Source: Rhizomys pruinosus
Lineage: Eukaryota > Chordata > Mammalia > Rodentia > Spalacidae
Direction: 5' to 3'
DNA length: 64,000 bases
Assembly: GCA_009823505.1 (NCBI GenBank)
Contig: VZQC01006335.1
Span: forward strand, 67,619 to 131,618
Position numbers and translations under genes: made by a program. Below, in pieces: positions 24,732 through 36,277 of this stretch. Under the pieces are notes generated by a model, which was given only the letters and a program-made list of their open reading frames with translations, searched no databases and had not been told where the DNA came from. Each line of letters begins with the position of its first letter. The first letter of the stretch is position 1.

Positions 24732-24810
24732 CCTAGTTTCAAATCCTAATTGAAATCCTAATTTCAACCATGCTAATTTCAAATCCTAATTGAAATCTTA
24801 ATTTCAAGAA
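24732..24810 (+). repeat. Two-unit ~40-bp AT-rich direct repeat with internal palindromes
   Basis: Unit 1 at 24732-24770 and unit 2 at 24772-24810 share tttcaaatcctaattgaaat. Within each unit atttcaa and ttgaaat are complementary, so each could fold. Confidence 0.85.
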
Positions 24811-25560
24811 TCCTATGTAAATTCTTCTCTCCTCATAGTGTTTTTTTATTGTCCTTTTGGGTGTATGAATGTTTAAAGAGCGCTGATAATTCCACATCAT
24901 TCCACACTCCACACCTGATATTTCTAGCTGTACATCCACTTACCTTTCTAATGTGCTGATCCATTTTAATGTTCCATAGAACCTCACATTATACATGCTC
25001 CAAAGTCAAGCATCCTCTGCTTCTGCTCTCCACCTATCACCTATTTGTGCATCTACCCTGTTGTGTCTGCAACATACAGTTTCCTTGTAATTCATCCTCC
25101 ACCTCTACCTCTTAACAATCTTTCTGTCCCCTCTTTCACAGTCATCCTCTGAGCCTTCCAAGGAGAGGTTTGATAGAGGTAATTCATTTAGGGCTAAACA
25201 CTCCACAATCTCTCTTTCTCTGCATATTGACCAGTAGTGGGTCTCTAATTTAAACACAATCTGCTGTGAGAAGCTTCTTTAGTGAGAGTTGCACTAGTTT
25301 ATAGGTATAACAAGAAGTCATGAGGGGTCAGTTTAACACAATCTCCACTAACAGAAAAATAGTAGCAGGTACTCCTGCATGGGGTGTGACCTTTTTAGTC
25401 ACTGGTTATTCACCCTGGTAACAGTACATGTATGAACTCAATGTCTTCAAAAGGACAACAACAATATCTTTATTTGATGAAATATTGTAGAGAAGGAATG
25501 AGATTTTGTGTAGTAATGGTGGAGAGGTATCCACCTTTGCCTAAGGACAGTCCAAAGAAT
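24811..25560. other. Unique intronic sequence
   Basis: Moderately pyrimidine-rich at 24990-25140; no gene or repeat recognised. Confidence 0.5.
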
Positions 25561-25561
25561 T

Positions 25562-25660
25562 TCTTCTTTTTTTTTTTTTTTTTTTTTTTTTTNATCTCTG
25601 TGAGTTCCAGGCCAGCTCTGCCTACAACAGCAAGACCCTATCTCAAAAAGACCAAAAAAA
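25562..25660 (+). repeat. Poly-T, assembly N and B1 3' fragment
   Basis: A run of about 25 T ends in a single N at 25593. Past it lies atctctgtgagttccaggcc through ctatctcaaaaagacc, a + strand B1 lacking its first half. A poly-T head beside a + strand B1 body is not a normal SINE, so sequence may be missing at the N. Confidence 0.75.
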
Positions 25661-25763
25661 TAAATAAAATTGTTACTATAGTGACAATCTCCCTCTTCTT
25701 CCTTTGTGGTGCTGGGATCAAATCCCAGGCCTCTCCACCACTCAACTGCCCTTACTCTATAAC

Positions 25764-25921
25764 TTTTTTTTTTTTTTTGTCTTCTTGGGGCAGGGTCTCC
25801 CTATAGCTCCAGCCATCTTGGAACTCACTACATAGACCAGGTGGGCCCTGAACTCTCACAGATTCTCCTGTCTCTGCCTCCTGAGTGCTAGGATTAAAGG
25901 TGTGCTCCATCACACCCAGCT
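25764..25921 (-). repeat. B1 SINE
   Basis: Poly-T, then gcagggtctccctatagctc through gtgctaggattaaaggtgtg and catcacacccagcta. Confidence 0.9.
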
Positions 25922-27324
25922 ACTGTAAAGAATTTTAAAGCAAGTTGAAACTATATAATAAAATAATAAAATATTGGGAAAATTTGAGTTTGGATGGATT
26001 CTGTAATAGTCATCCATTAGTTATCCATTGTTTAAATAATGCTTTGTAAAAACAACAACTCTCAGCAGCATACAAACTAAGGGTTTGTAGGATTTGGCTG
26101 ATGTAGAAATGGGTTGCATGAACTTAGCTGAACTTAGTCATGCCATGTTCAGTCAGTTGTATGTCACTTGGTTATTGACTGTTCAAAGCTAGCCTTTGTG
26201 GAGCTATTCAGTTCTGTGCCATGTGTCAAGTCCTATGATAGACTAGTGTCGTGGGTCCTCAGAGTCATAACACAGGAGGACCAACAAAGCAGACAGAAGC
26301 AAAACATGTTCATTAATATTCTGCTTCATTTTTGTAATGTTCTGTGCACACACATGGAGGTTCAGCACAGGGAAAAGGGCTGAAACATCAGAGGGCAAAA
26401 CACAATCAGTCTTCCATAAATTTAACTAAGAATCAGTTGGGTCACTATCATGTTAGGGAAACATTTTATAAATGCAATGTTCTAATGAACTGTGGAGATT
26501 GGAAATAAAATCATGAAGCCATCACAGTACAAAAGGCAATGGAAAAGCAAAGACACCGAGGAAAAAGTATGTTCAGAATTAGTAACTTGCTGAATAGCCA
26601 AGGATTTGGACTCTAGTCAGCAGTTAAGAATGTGAATTAGGACTGGTTTACATCCTAGCTAAGAGATATTTGGTAAATATATTTGAATCCTCTGTAACTG
26701 CCTTATTAATGAGGGAGGGGAGATATATCTACTCTTTTGAGTAAATACAGGGGGACATGTATATGTTTTAAAATCATTAAATTTAAAATCATTAAATAAG
26801 ATGCCAGGAATTCTTCCCAAGTTGAGACGCTGCAGTATAGACCTTGCTGAAGAAATAAGTTAAAGGAAGTACTTATGGAGGCAAAGAATGTTTTTTTCTT
26901 TGAGATTTTAAAATGCAAATTGTTTATAGGAAATTTCCACTAAGGAATAGATCGTGCCCTAAAGGAACTTTTCTTCTAGGAACAAACTAACTCAATATTT
27001 TTTGATTGGTGCTTATTACCACAATGAACTTGGTCAAGGTACCTAATTCAAGTAATGATAGAAACTGCCTCCTAAGATCATTGCAGGAAATTAGTTGGAA
27101 CATGGTAAATCATTACTTCAATAACTCACAGATACATGCGGAAGAAATGTTACATGTAGCCATTGTTGCAGTATCATTAATGTACTTATAATCATCGGTA
27201 TGAAATCTTAATGGTGTGGTTTTACTCAGTAATAACGAGTATCAGTACAAATTTGAAATATAGGAATATGTGAAGTTTTAGGTGTCCTCTGACTTATCTT
27301 TTTACTATTAAACATCTTAATTAA
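25922..27324. other. Unique intronic sequence
   Basis: 1.4 kb with no recognised gene or repeat. Confidence 0.5.
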
Positions 27325-27537
27325 GGGCTAGAGAAATGGCTCAGAGGGTAAGAACATGTACTGATTGATCTTTTAGAGGAGCAGAGTTTGGTTCCTAGCA
27401 CCCAGATCAGATGACTCACAACCACCCACAACTCCAGCTCCAAGAGATCTGGCACACTCTTCTAGCCTTCACAGGTACCTGCACTCACATAGCCCTTATA
27501 AACACCATTAAAAACTAAAAAAGACTTAATAAAAATT
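27325..27537 (+). repeat. Old B2/B3-type SINE
   Basis: agggctagagaaatggctcag head, ttggttcctagcacccagat, a single caactccagctccaagagat box, and tagccttcacaggtacctgc. Confidence 0.8.
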
Positions 27538-27599
27538 TTGTATGTTAATTTTTATCGAACACATTTTATACAACATTTCTTAATTAAATTTAGACTCAT

Positions 27600-27659
27600 T
27601 CCCCCATCCATGCCCCCCCCACTCCACCCTCCCCCGCCAGAGTTTTTTTTTCCCCCCTT
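27600..27659 (+). repeat. C-rich low-complexity tract
   Basis: cccccatccatgccccccc, ccaccctcccccgcc, then t9 and c6. The + strand is pyrimidine-dominated. Confidence 0.8.
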
Positions 27660-27905
27660 TGGATGCAGAATTTTGCTGTTTTGTTCAGTTCTTTGAACAA
27701 GTTTTTCTCTCTTTTTTGTTCCCTTTAATCTTATATTACTCCAAAATATGCATATATACACTCCACACATAAATCAGAATTACAAAGTCTGAAAATAAAG
27801 TATAGGTTAATTCCAAAACACGTTTAAGGATTCATGTTTTAACAGTAAAGTTGCATGCAGGTAAAAAGAAATATAACTTTACATTCTAAACTACATGTAT
27901 GTTTT

Positions 27906-28158
27906 TTTTTAATTTTTTTTTATTAATTTTATTTATTTCTGTATGTGTATGAATGTACTGCCTGCATGCAAGTCTGTGCACCCGTGTCGTGCAACGCCGC
28001 GGAGTTCAGAAGAGGGTCTCGGATTCCCCTGGAACTGGAGTTCTCCTGGAATTGGAGCTTCAGACGGTTCTCAGCCGCCATGTGGGTGCTGGGGATCGAA
28101 CCCGGGTCCTCTGTAAGAGCGGTCGGCGCTCTTAACCACTAGGCCATCTCTCCAGCCC
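27906..28158 (-). repeat. Young B2 SINE with TSD
   Basis: Both central boxes are present and the CpGs are largely intact (gtgcaacgccgcggag). The TSD acatgtatgtttt lies at 27893-27905 and 28159-28171. Confidence 0.95.
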
Positions 28159-28171
28159 ACATGTATGTTTT

Positions 28172-28620
28172 AATGTAATTTTTTGAAGGTTCTATAAGAA
28201 TTTAATGTACATTTTACAATCAGATTTTAATTATACTCTTCTTAATATTTTTCCCCAAATTATTTATACATAGCCATGGTCATATGTTCTTGGTAAGCAA
28301 TACAACATGTTTACATGATGTGCAAAGATTATAACATCTGGATTGGGCAAATTGGTTTTTGATATAACCTAATTCAACATGCTAAACGTGCTTTGCCTCT
28401 TTCTCTGTCATAGAGACAAATACTCTGCATCTTTTGTTATTGCCTATTGTACCAACATTATTTTGTTATGCTTTTTCCTTCTATTTTTCTCCAACACTAA
28501 ACAAAATAGTATTCGCTTGAAGCTTAACTTAATCCCTTTTAAGAAATCTAATCCAAATAAGAACAAAGAGAAGAGTTTCAGGGAAAACCTTTAAGACAAT
28601 TTGATATACCTCCTACAGAC
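28172..28620. other. Unique intronic sequence
   Basis: AT-rich; no feature recognised. Confidence 0.5.
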
Positions 28621-28772
28621 TAAAATGGTGGTGCCACACGCCTTTAATCCTAGTACTTGGGAAGCAGAGGCAGGAGGATCTTTATTAGTTCAAGGCTAGC
28701 CTGCTCTACAGAGCAAGTTCCAAGACAGCCAGAGCTACAGGGAGACCCTGTCTCAAGAAAGAACAAAAGAGA
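28621..28772 (+). repeat. B1 SINE
   Basis: tggtggtgccacacgccttt through gagaccctgtctcaagaaag. Mildly diverged. Confidence 0.9.
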
Positions 28773-28832
28773 AATCTAATCCTGTAATCATGAGACTATC
28801 ATCAGGTTTCTAAAGGTATACATTTCTATACT

Positions 28833-28915
28833 ACAGATGTAGTTCAATGGTAGCTAGTTTACTTAGCATACTCTAGGGCCTGGGTTTAATGCCTGGTCTT
28901 GTAGAAGCAACAGGA
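28833..28915 (+). repeat. ID SINE (tRNA-Ala/BC1-like), old
   Basis: gatgtagttcaatggtagct (A-box region), ttagcatactctagggcctg and ggtttaatgcctgg (B-box region). It resembles an ID element with an eroded tail. Confidence 0.65.
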
Positions 28916-29720
28916 CAACAGCTACCTTTGTGTGCTGCCAATATATATTTGCAAATGTACTCATTCTCCTTCCTTCTTCATGCCCATTGAGTTATTTATG
29001 TCAAGTAACGCTGTTTTGAAATTTTCATTTTCTTACTTCATCATAATCATTTTGTCCTATGACCGTTCTTTTCCTACACACTCTTTTACAACTGTCTCTA
29101 TTGGTATTTGCCTTTCCTTACCTGTACTTTTCAATCTTAAGTATTGTTCCCTTTTATCCCCAATCATTCCCTCTTTTTATTGTGTTTTACTGACTGTAAT
29201 TTCTAGTACTTCAAATATTCTGCCTCTTACTTGACAGCTTTGTAACTACTCCTTAAAATATTAAGTACAAGAACACAAATCCCCTGGATGCAGTATTTTC
29301 CCTTAGACACTACCATTCCTTTCTTTCCTTCCAAACCTCTCTCTTAGCTTGTGGTCTCAATTCCCTATCTCCTCTACTGTAGTATGGTCTCTCCAACTTA
29401 TTCCTTCTTCAAAATGTTTGCTGTCACCAATAACCAAAGAAAATTGTATTATGTTTGTTTTACTTGAAAATATATAATATTTACTAAATAAAGATCCACA
29501 GAGAGGTAAAAGGTAGGAAGAAATGAATGAAAAGAAATTAAAGAAAAGAAGGAAAAGACAGAGAGATGAAAATTATATTTACTTAATTTTTACAACACCA
29601 ACAGTAGTGATGTTTGAATTTAATATATTAAGATTTTTCCTCTTCCCCCACATGGGGTTTCTCTTATTGGAGATAATAGTTAAATGTTAAACAATAAGGG
29701 TAAGATTAAGCAGATATTAG
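28916..29720. other. Unique intronic sequence
   Basis: T/C-rich on the + strand up to 29410, then A-rich with a gaaaagaaa purine stretch at 29518-29570. No gene seen. Confidence 0.5.
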
Positions 29721-30584
29721 GACAGGACATTAGAGTGGATATGAGTACAGGACATTAGAGTGGATATGAGTACAGGACATTAGAGGGGATATGAGTACAG
29801 AACATTAGAGGGGATATGAGTATAGGACATTAGAGGTGATATGAGTACAGGACATTAGAGTGCATATGAGTACAGGACATTAGGGTGGATATGAGTACAG
29901 GACATTAGGGTGGATATGAGTACAAGACATTAGAAGGGATATGAGTGCAGGACATTAGAGGGGATATGAGTACAGGACATTAGAGGGGATATGAGTACAG
30001 GAGATTAGAGGGGATATGGGTGCAGGACATTAGAGGGGATATGAGTACAGGACATTAGAGGGGATGTGAGTACAGAACATTAGAGTGGATGTGAGCACAG
30101 GACATTAGAGTGGATATGAGTACAGGACATTAGAGTGGATATGAGTATAGGACATTAGAGTGGATATGAGTACAGGACATTAGAGTGGATATGAGTATAG
30201 GACATTAGAGTGGATATGAGTACAGGACATTAGAGTGGATATGAGTACAGGACATTAGAGTGGATATGAGTACAGGGCATTAGAGGGGATATGAGTGCAG
30301 GGCATTAGAGAGGATATGAGTACAGGACATTAGAGTGGGTATGAGGACAGGGCATTAGAGAGGATATGAGTACAGGACATTAGAGTGGATATGAGGACAG
30401 GGCATTAGAAAGGATATGAGTACAGGACATTAGAGTGGATATGAGGACAGGGCATTAGAGCGGATATGAGTACAGGACTTTAGAGTGGATATGAGGACAG
30501 GACATTAGAGCAGATATGAGTACAGGACATTAGAGTGGATATGAGGACAGGACATTAGAGTGGATATGAGTACAGGACATTAGA
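29721..30584 (+). repeat. 25-bp minisatellite, 34 full units, no indels
   Basis: The consensus is tacaggacattagagtgg followed by atatgag. Starting at 29721 every unit begins exactly 25 bp after the last, through 30571, and the final partial unit ends at 30584. Variation is by substitution only. Units starting tac and tat alternate at 30121-30245. Units starting tac and gac alternate at 30321-30570, giving 50-bp higher-order repeats. The left third is enriched in gaggggat variants. It is non-coding, since the period is not a multiple of three. Confidence 0.97.
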
Positions 30585-30839
30585 TATTTTGTGTCCCTGC
30601 ACTGAACTAGGAAGTGGTGAATATAATTTGAGGTTTTAGGTTTCAAAACTAAAAGATAGTTTGCCTAAGTATGGTAGAAAAAATTAACACATCTGTATGA
30701 AATTTCATTTCTTCAACCCAGAGAATCAGAGTAGATTCTACAGGTTACTGAGCACAATTTACTTTCTAAAGTATTTAGAAGTGTAATTGAATCCATGCTC
30801 AAAAGTGTCTAAGGAGGTCATATTTATTATTCCTTTTGT

Positions 30840-31060
30840 AAAATTTTATTTATTATTTTTATTTTATGTGTATGAATGTATTATTATTCTGTATGTAGGG
30901 CACTTGTGTTGTATAACACCCATGGAGGCAAGAAAAGGGCATCAAGTATGCTGCATCTGGAGTTGCAGATGGTTGGTAGCCACCATATGGGCGCTGTTTA
31001 TTGAATCTGGGTCCATTGCATAAGCATTGCCATGAGCTATCCTTATGCAATGAGCTATCC
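30840..31060 (-). repeat. Old B2 SINE
   Basis: ttttattttatgtgtatgaatg through catggaggcaagaaaagggc and ccaccatatgggcgctg. The single tctggagttgcagatgg box is diverged and the head region is scrambled. Confidence 0.75.
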
Positions 31061-31476
31061 TATTTAATAGATGATAAAACCAAAACACAGCAGTTAAAAA
31101 ATTTACTCAATGCCACCCATTTGTTAAATGTGTTCACTTGGATTCCATGTGTGGCCTACTTTTGTTTTTATTCTGAGCCACATTATGGTTCACCGAGATT
31201 AAAAGAAGCATGCAATTCCTCTGGAAGGTTTTGGGGACATGAGCATTGAAAACCTTTTCCATGCTTTTCTTAACTTCTAAAAATGAAAATAAATATTTTA
31301 TTAAAGAGATGTGGAATAAGTATTAGAGTTCACATAATTATTTACTGTAATTTGCAAGGATTATAAATCTTGATATATATGATACAATGAATTTTTGCTT
31401 TGCTTATGTTATAAATATAAATTACATAGCCTCTTTGGTCATTTTCTAAAGACAGAATAATATAAATGAAAAGGTA
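31061..31476. other. Unique intronic sequence
   Basis: Nothing recognised. Confidence 0.5.
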
Positions 31477-31636
31477 GCCAGGCATGGTGGCTCACGCCTT
31501 TAATCCTAGCACTTGGGAGGCAGAGGCAGGCGGATCTTTGTGAGTTCAAGGACAGCTTGGTCTACAGAGCGAATTCCAGGACAGCTGGGGCTACAGAGAG
31601 ACCCTGTCTTGAAAAGACCAAAAAGAAAGAAAAAAG
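31477..31636 (+). repeat. Young B1 SINE with 15-bp TSD
   Basis: Full element from gccaggcatggtggctcacg to cttgaaaagaccaaaaag. The TSD ataaatgaaaaggta lies at 31462-31476 and 31637-31651. Confidence 0.95.
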
Positions 31637-31651
31637 ATAAATGAAAAGGTA

Positions 31652-32261
31652 TTCAAACCACAAGTGTAACCCTTGTAATTTTAGTTTCAGTTTTACTAAA
31701 TTTTATGACATTGGAAAACCATTGAACTGAGATACATGATTACCTACAGATAAAAGAAGAGAAAAAATAATAAAATATTTTTTTAAAAATACACTCATAC
31801 ACATAATAAAATAATAAAAATAAAATATTTTTAAAAAGGAAGAAATGCTAGTTCTTTTAATCTCTGTATTTCTGCAAATTGTAAATTATTTTAAAGGACA
31901 TATATAAATGAAGTATAGAAGTATATAAGTTTAATCAAAAGTATTTACTTAAAAATTCTTTTGATTTAATAAATATCCCAAGACCTCATTTGTGTCAGGT
32001 TATTTTCTAAAGACATTCTGAACTGGTGCTAATATCTCAGTCTTATTTTAAGATTCTTATTAGTTATTGTTGCAGGAACACATAGTTATCATAAGAAGTC
32101 ATTGCATAAATTCTATGGAGCATCAAACTGATTTATAAATTATTTGAAAAGGGCAGTCATTTTCATTGATCTATTGATCCTCTCTCCTGTGATGAACTGA
32201 GAATGTCCATTTTCCTTCTTCATAGCTTAGACTCCCTCCTTTTGTTGCCCCAGGACCAACA
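31652..32261. other. AT-rich intronic sequence
   Basis: Includes A/T-rich low-complexity DNA at 31750-31840. No gene. Confidence 0.5.
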
Positions 32262-32302
32262 TTTTTTTCTATGTTCATTAAGGATATAGTCCTATAGTTT
32301 TC

Positions 32303-32303
<1 letters not shown>

Positions 32304-32342
<39 letters not shown>
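32304..32342 (+). repeat. (TG)n microsatellite inside L1
   Basis: About 19 TG units. Confidence 0.97.
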
Positions 32343-32345
<3 letters not shown>

Positions 32346-32986
32346 CCTGGTTTTGGTATTGGAGTGATACTGACTTCATAGAAGTTTGAGAGTTCTCCTT
32401 TTTCTATCTTTTTGAATAATTTAAGCAGTATTGATTGTAGATCGTCTTTTAATGTCTGGTAGAATTTTTCTGTGAATCAATATGGGCCTGGGATCTTTAG
32501 TTGAGAAGTTTTGTATTATTGTGCCAATTTCTTTATATGTTATGAGTCTATTTTAGCTGTTGATCTCTTCTGGTTTAACACTGGTGATGTTCATGACTTC
32601 AGAAATTCATCCATTTCTTTTGGATATCCATTTTTAATAGAGGATAGATTTTTTAAAATATTCCTTTAAAATGTTCTGAAAATTTTTTGGTGTCTGTTGT
32701 TATATTTCTCCTTTCATCTTTGATTTTGATAATTTGGAATTGCTCTGTCTCTTGGTTAACTGGGATAAGGGTCTGTCTACATTGTTTAACATTTCAAAGA
32801 ATCAGCTCTTAGATTCATTTATTTTTTGTGTTTTCTTTGCTTCTATTTCATTAATTTCTGCTCTGATTTTTGTTCTTTCTTCTCTTCTACTAGGTTTGGG
32901 GTGGTTTGTTCTTGCCTTCCCAGAGTCTTGAGTTGTATTGCTAAGTCATTTACATGTTTTCTTTCTGATTTTTTAAAAAATGTAGT

Positions 32987-33169
32987 TGTACTCATGGATA
33001 ATCACTTATAGCTAAAAATGAAAAAAAAAACAGAGAGAAAGATGCAGGACAGTTATGGCGGAATGCATGATCTGGGATGGGGTGGGAGGGGGAGGGAAAG
33101 GGAAATAAGCCTGAACTGAATTGGAAAAAATGTATGAAATGCACAAAGCATCAATAAAAATCAATTTAA
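32987..33169 (+). repeat. Nested L1 3'-end fragment with TSD
   Basis: Starts tactcatggataatcactt-like, passes a G-rich stretch (gggatggggtgggaggggga), and ends caataaaaatcaattt. The TSD aaaaaatgtagt lies at 32975-32986 and 33170-33181. It is inserted in the + orientation into an older minus-strand L1. Confidence 0.75.
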
Positions 33170-34118
33170 AAAAAATGTAGTCACTAAGAGCTATAAACTT
33201 TCCTCTTAGGACTGCTTTTAATGTGTCCCAGAGGTTTGTTGTGTTGTATTATCATTTTTTAGTTCCAGGAATACTTTTATCTTTTTGTAATTTCTTCCTT
33301 GACCCATTTATCATTGAAGACTTTGTAGTTTAATCTCCATGAGTTCATGTAGTTGCTAGATCTTCTTTTGTTGTTGATTATAAGCTCTATTGCACTGTGG
33401 TCTGATAGAATGCATGGAATTATTTGATCATCTTGTATTTGTTGAGATTTGTTTGGTGTCCCAGAATGTGGTCAATTTTAGAAAAACTTGCTTGAGCTGC
33501 TCAATAGAAAGTGTATTATTCTATGGTGCTTGGGTGGAATATTCTGTTGATGTCTGTTAGGTCCATTTCATTTAAGATATCATTTAATTCAGATGTCTCT
33601 CTGTTCTTTGTTGAGAGAGCTGTCTATTGAAGATAGTCAGGTGTTAAAGTCACCTACAGTTACTGAGTTGGGGTTAATCTGTGTTTTATAGTCCTGTAAT
33701 ACTGTTTTATGAAATTAGGTGTACAAGAGTTTGGTACATATACATTCATGACTGAAATATCTTCTGGATTGATTGTTCCTTTGATTAAAATGAAGTAACT
33801 ATCTTTATCTCTTCTGATCAATTTTAATTTGAAATCTATTTTTTCAGATATCTAAATGTCTTAGAACAATTTACTCAGAATATTTTGTTGGGGACATATT
33901 CACTTGGTTTTTCATATTATTTGTGTTTTGGGGATGCTGTTTGGGCATATGTATGTTTTTGTTGGTTATGTGTCTGGTAGCCACTTTTATTCTGCTTTTC
34001 TTTAATTGAATTTTGGCTTTGTTTATATTATTTATGAGGCTGGGTTGGTTTTTGTTTGGATATGAAAAATAAATTGGTATGTAATTCAGGTTTTTGCAGT
34101 GTAGTAGGCTGGTCTGGG

Positions 34119-34560
34119 TAAATGGTAGGACAGGGTAGTAGGTAGGCTGGTTGGATTAGTAGGAGGGCTGGTCTGTGTCAGACAGATCAGGAGCCAGTGG
34201 AGTCTGGCTACAGAGTTTAGTTAGTTGTTAAGAAGCTAGTCTAGAGATCTGAGGCAGAGAGGAATTGGAGCCAACCTGTGCCCAAGACTAGCAGAGGGCA
34301 AGTTGGGGGTAGGAAAGCAATATAGATTTCTTAGGTGGGATATAATTTACCAGAGTCCTAAATTGGCCAGTCTGTCAGTTAGATCAGGAGCCCTGGAAGA
34401 TGAAGGTGGGGACCACCTGAGGAATGATTTAGCAATCTATGGTAGGGAGTTTAGCTAGTCAGGGTAGGAAACTCTTCCAGAGATCGGAGGCAGAGGAATT
34501 GGTGCCAGGCTGAGTCCAAGGCCATCAGGGACAGGGTGATGTAGAGTAAATGAATGGAAT
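34119..34560 (+). repeat. GA/GG-rich repeat with two related subunits
   Basis: Two similar modules, about 34192 on and 34370 on, share (t)tagatcaggagcc, gagtttag(t/c)tag and gagatc(t/g)gaggcagag. Bases 34154-34470 recur inverted at 35509-35820. The family is not recognised; it may belong to the 5' part of the adjacent L1 or to an LTR element. Confidence 0.7.
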
Positions 34561-35133
34561 TCTTTTATTTCTCCTATATGTTTGGATAGACTGGCCATTT
34601 CATTCATTCTATCATTAGTATGATGTCATAGACAGTTGGTCAATTTGTTGCACTATATGTTTTGTTGTTTTTTTTTCAGCTTTTAAAGAACTTTTTAAGA
34701 AGTGATGATATAATGCACTTCAAATATATGCCTACTTTTATTTATAATCATAGGTATTTTTGATGTGGTGACTTTATGCCTTTTATTAGTTTGGTTAAAC
34801 ATTACTTAAAAATTGCTTCTGCAACACTCTGAATTCTACTTCCCATATTCTATTCTTCTGATTTTATCTTCTGCTCCTCTTATCTGTTTTCTATATTTAA
34901 CAATTAATTTTTCTCTATATATGTCATTTGGCTTTTATTTTTATACTTATTTTTGCTTTGCTAATTTTCTCTGGTATAATTGATTTGCTATTAACACATT
35001 TATTTGAATCTTGCTGTGATCACAAGTCCTTTAACTTCCACCATTCCCATTTATTTTGTTTGGCTTAATAATTTTGTCCTGTATCACCTTGAACATTATC
35101 AGCATAGCTATTTTAGGTCTTCCATGTAACTTC
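34561..35133. other. Unique intronic sequence
   Basis: T-rich; nothing recognised. Confidence 0.5.
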
Positions 35134-35148
35134 AAAATCAGGAGCTCT

Positions 35149-35304
35149 TGCCGGGTGTGGTGGTCCACGCCTTTAATCTTAGCACTTGGGAGGCAGAGGC
35201 AGGTGGATCTTTGTGAGTTCAAGGCCAGCCTGGTCTACAGAGTGAGTTCCAGGACAGCTGGGGCCACAGGGAGACCCTGTCTCGAAAAGACAAAAAAAAA
35301 AAAA
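35149..35304 (+). repeat. Young B1 SINE with TSD
   Basis: gccgggtgtggtggtccacg through ctcgaaaagac plus A tail. The TSD aaaatcaggagc lies at 35134-35145 and 35305-35316. Confidence 0.95.
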
Positions 35305-35445
35305 AAAATCAGGAGCCCTTATAACCAGGGTCATCATTTGGTGTTTTCTTCACCCTCATCTTCTTGTCATTGCTTCACACATGCTTAGCTTTGATTTGGA
35401 AGATATCACTTTATTTAGAATATTCGTATTAGAAATTATTTTATG

Positions 35446-35960
35446 GGGCTGAAGAGATGGCTCAGAGGTTAAGAACACTGGCTGCTCTTGCAGAGAGCCC
35501 AAGGTTGGTTCCTACCCGGAGTAGCTAAACTCCTTACCATAGATTGCTAAATTGTTCCTCAGGTGGTCCCCACCTTCATCTTCCAAGACTCCTGATCTAA
35601 CTGACAGACTGGCCAATTTGGGACTCTGATAAATTATATCCCACCTAAGAAATCTTTATTGCTTTCCTTTACCCTACCCCCAATTTGCCCTTCTGCTAGT
35701 CTTGGACACAGGTTGGCTCCAATTCCTCTCTGCCTCAGATCTCTAGACTAGCTTCTTAAGAACTAACTAAACTCTGTAGCATAGACTCCACTGGCTCCTG
35801 ATCTGTCTGACACAGTGGTGGTTAACAGTCATCTGTAACTCCAGTTCCAAGAATTCAATGCCCTCTTCTGATCTCTGTGGTATTGCATAACATGGATGCA
35901 CTTACATACATAAAGATAATACACTCATTTATATAAAAAATAAAAATAATAAATAAAATC
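35446..35960 (+). repeat. Old B2 SINE split by an inverted-copy insertion
   Basis: The head is at 35446-35508 (ggggctgaagagatggctcag to ggttggttcctac). The body resumes at about 35819 (tggtggttaacagtcatctg, single aactccagttccaag box) and runs to an aaataataaataaaat tail. The two halves join in B2 register apart from roughly 10 lost bases. Confidence 0.85.
35509..35820 (-). repeat. Inverted copy of 34154-34470 inside a B2
   Basis: Reads as the reverse complement of 34154-34470 with about 20 differences and short indels, estimated by eye at 93-94% identity. No TSD or poly-A was found at its edges, which argues against ordinary retrotransposition. Confidence 0.85.
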
Positions 35961-36277
35961 TTTTAAAATAAATTATTTTTACTCTAGGATAATATTTTCA
36001 TATAGCGGGGATATTTATTTATTCTTTGTCCCTATGCCTGGGAGAGTGTGAGGTTCAAGATCATAATCCCAGAAGATCTGCTATCTACCCATTTTTACTT
36101 TTAGGCTGAAGTCTTTATGTGTTTCCACTCCAAACAAGGAAAATTCTCTGAGATTGCTGCATATTGTCTAGACACAGTACCAGTTCCTGGCCCTACAGCC
36201 ATGAAACTACAGAATGTACTAAGCTAGAGCTTCTTTAAAACTTGGGGGAATATAGACCTATAAGAATGAATCTTCCA

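Larger units (their letters stand above)
32262..34060 (-). pseudogene. Old L1 ORF2 fragment (RT and endonuclease regions)
   Basis: The antisense strand reads as diverged L1 ORF2. The part up to about 32640 corresponds to the RT entry region (ggatctttagttgag, gtcttttaatgtctggtag). From 33180 on it corresponds to more upstream ORF2 (gaactgct/ggactgcttttaatgtgtcc, catgaattcatgt-type segments, gtgtcccagaatgtggtc). It has many stops, is interrupted by a (TG)n tract and a nested L1 3' fragment, and its upper limit is uncertain. Confidence 0.8.

Noticed and set aside
29721..30584. Regular 25-bp repeats as a CRISPR-like array
   Set aside because: The units are contiguous with no spacers and the context is a mammalian intron. 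It is a minisatellite.
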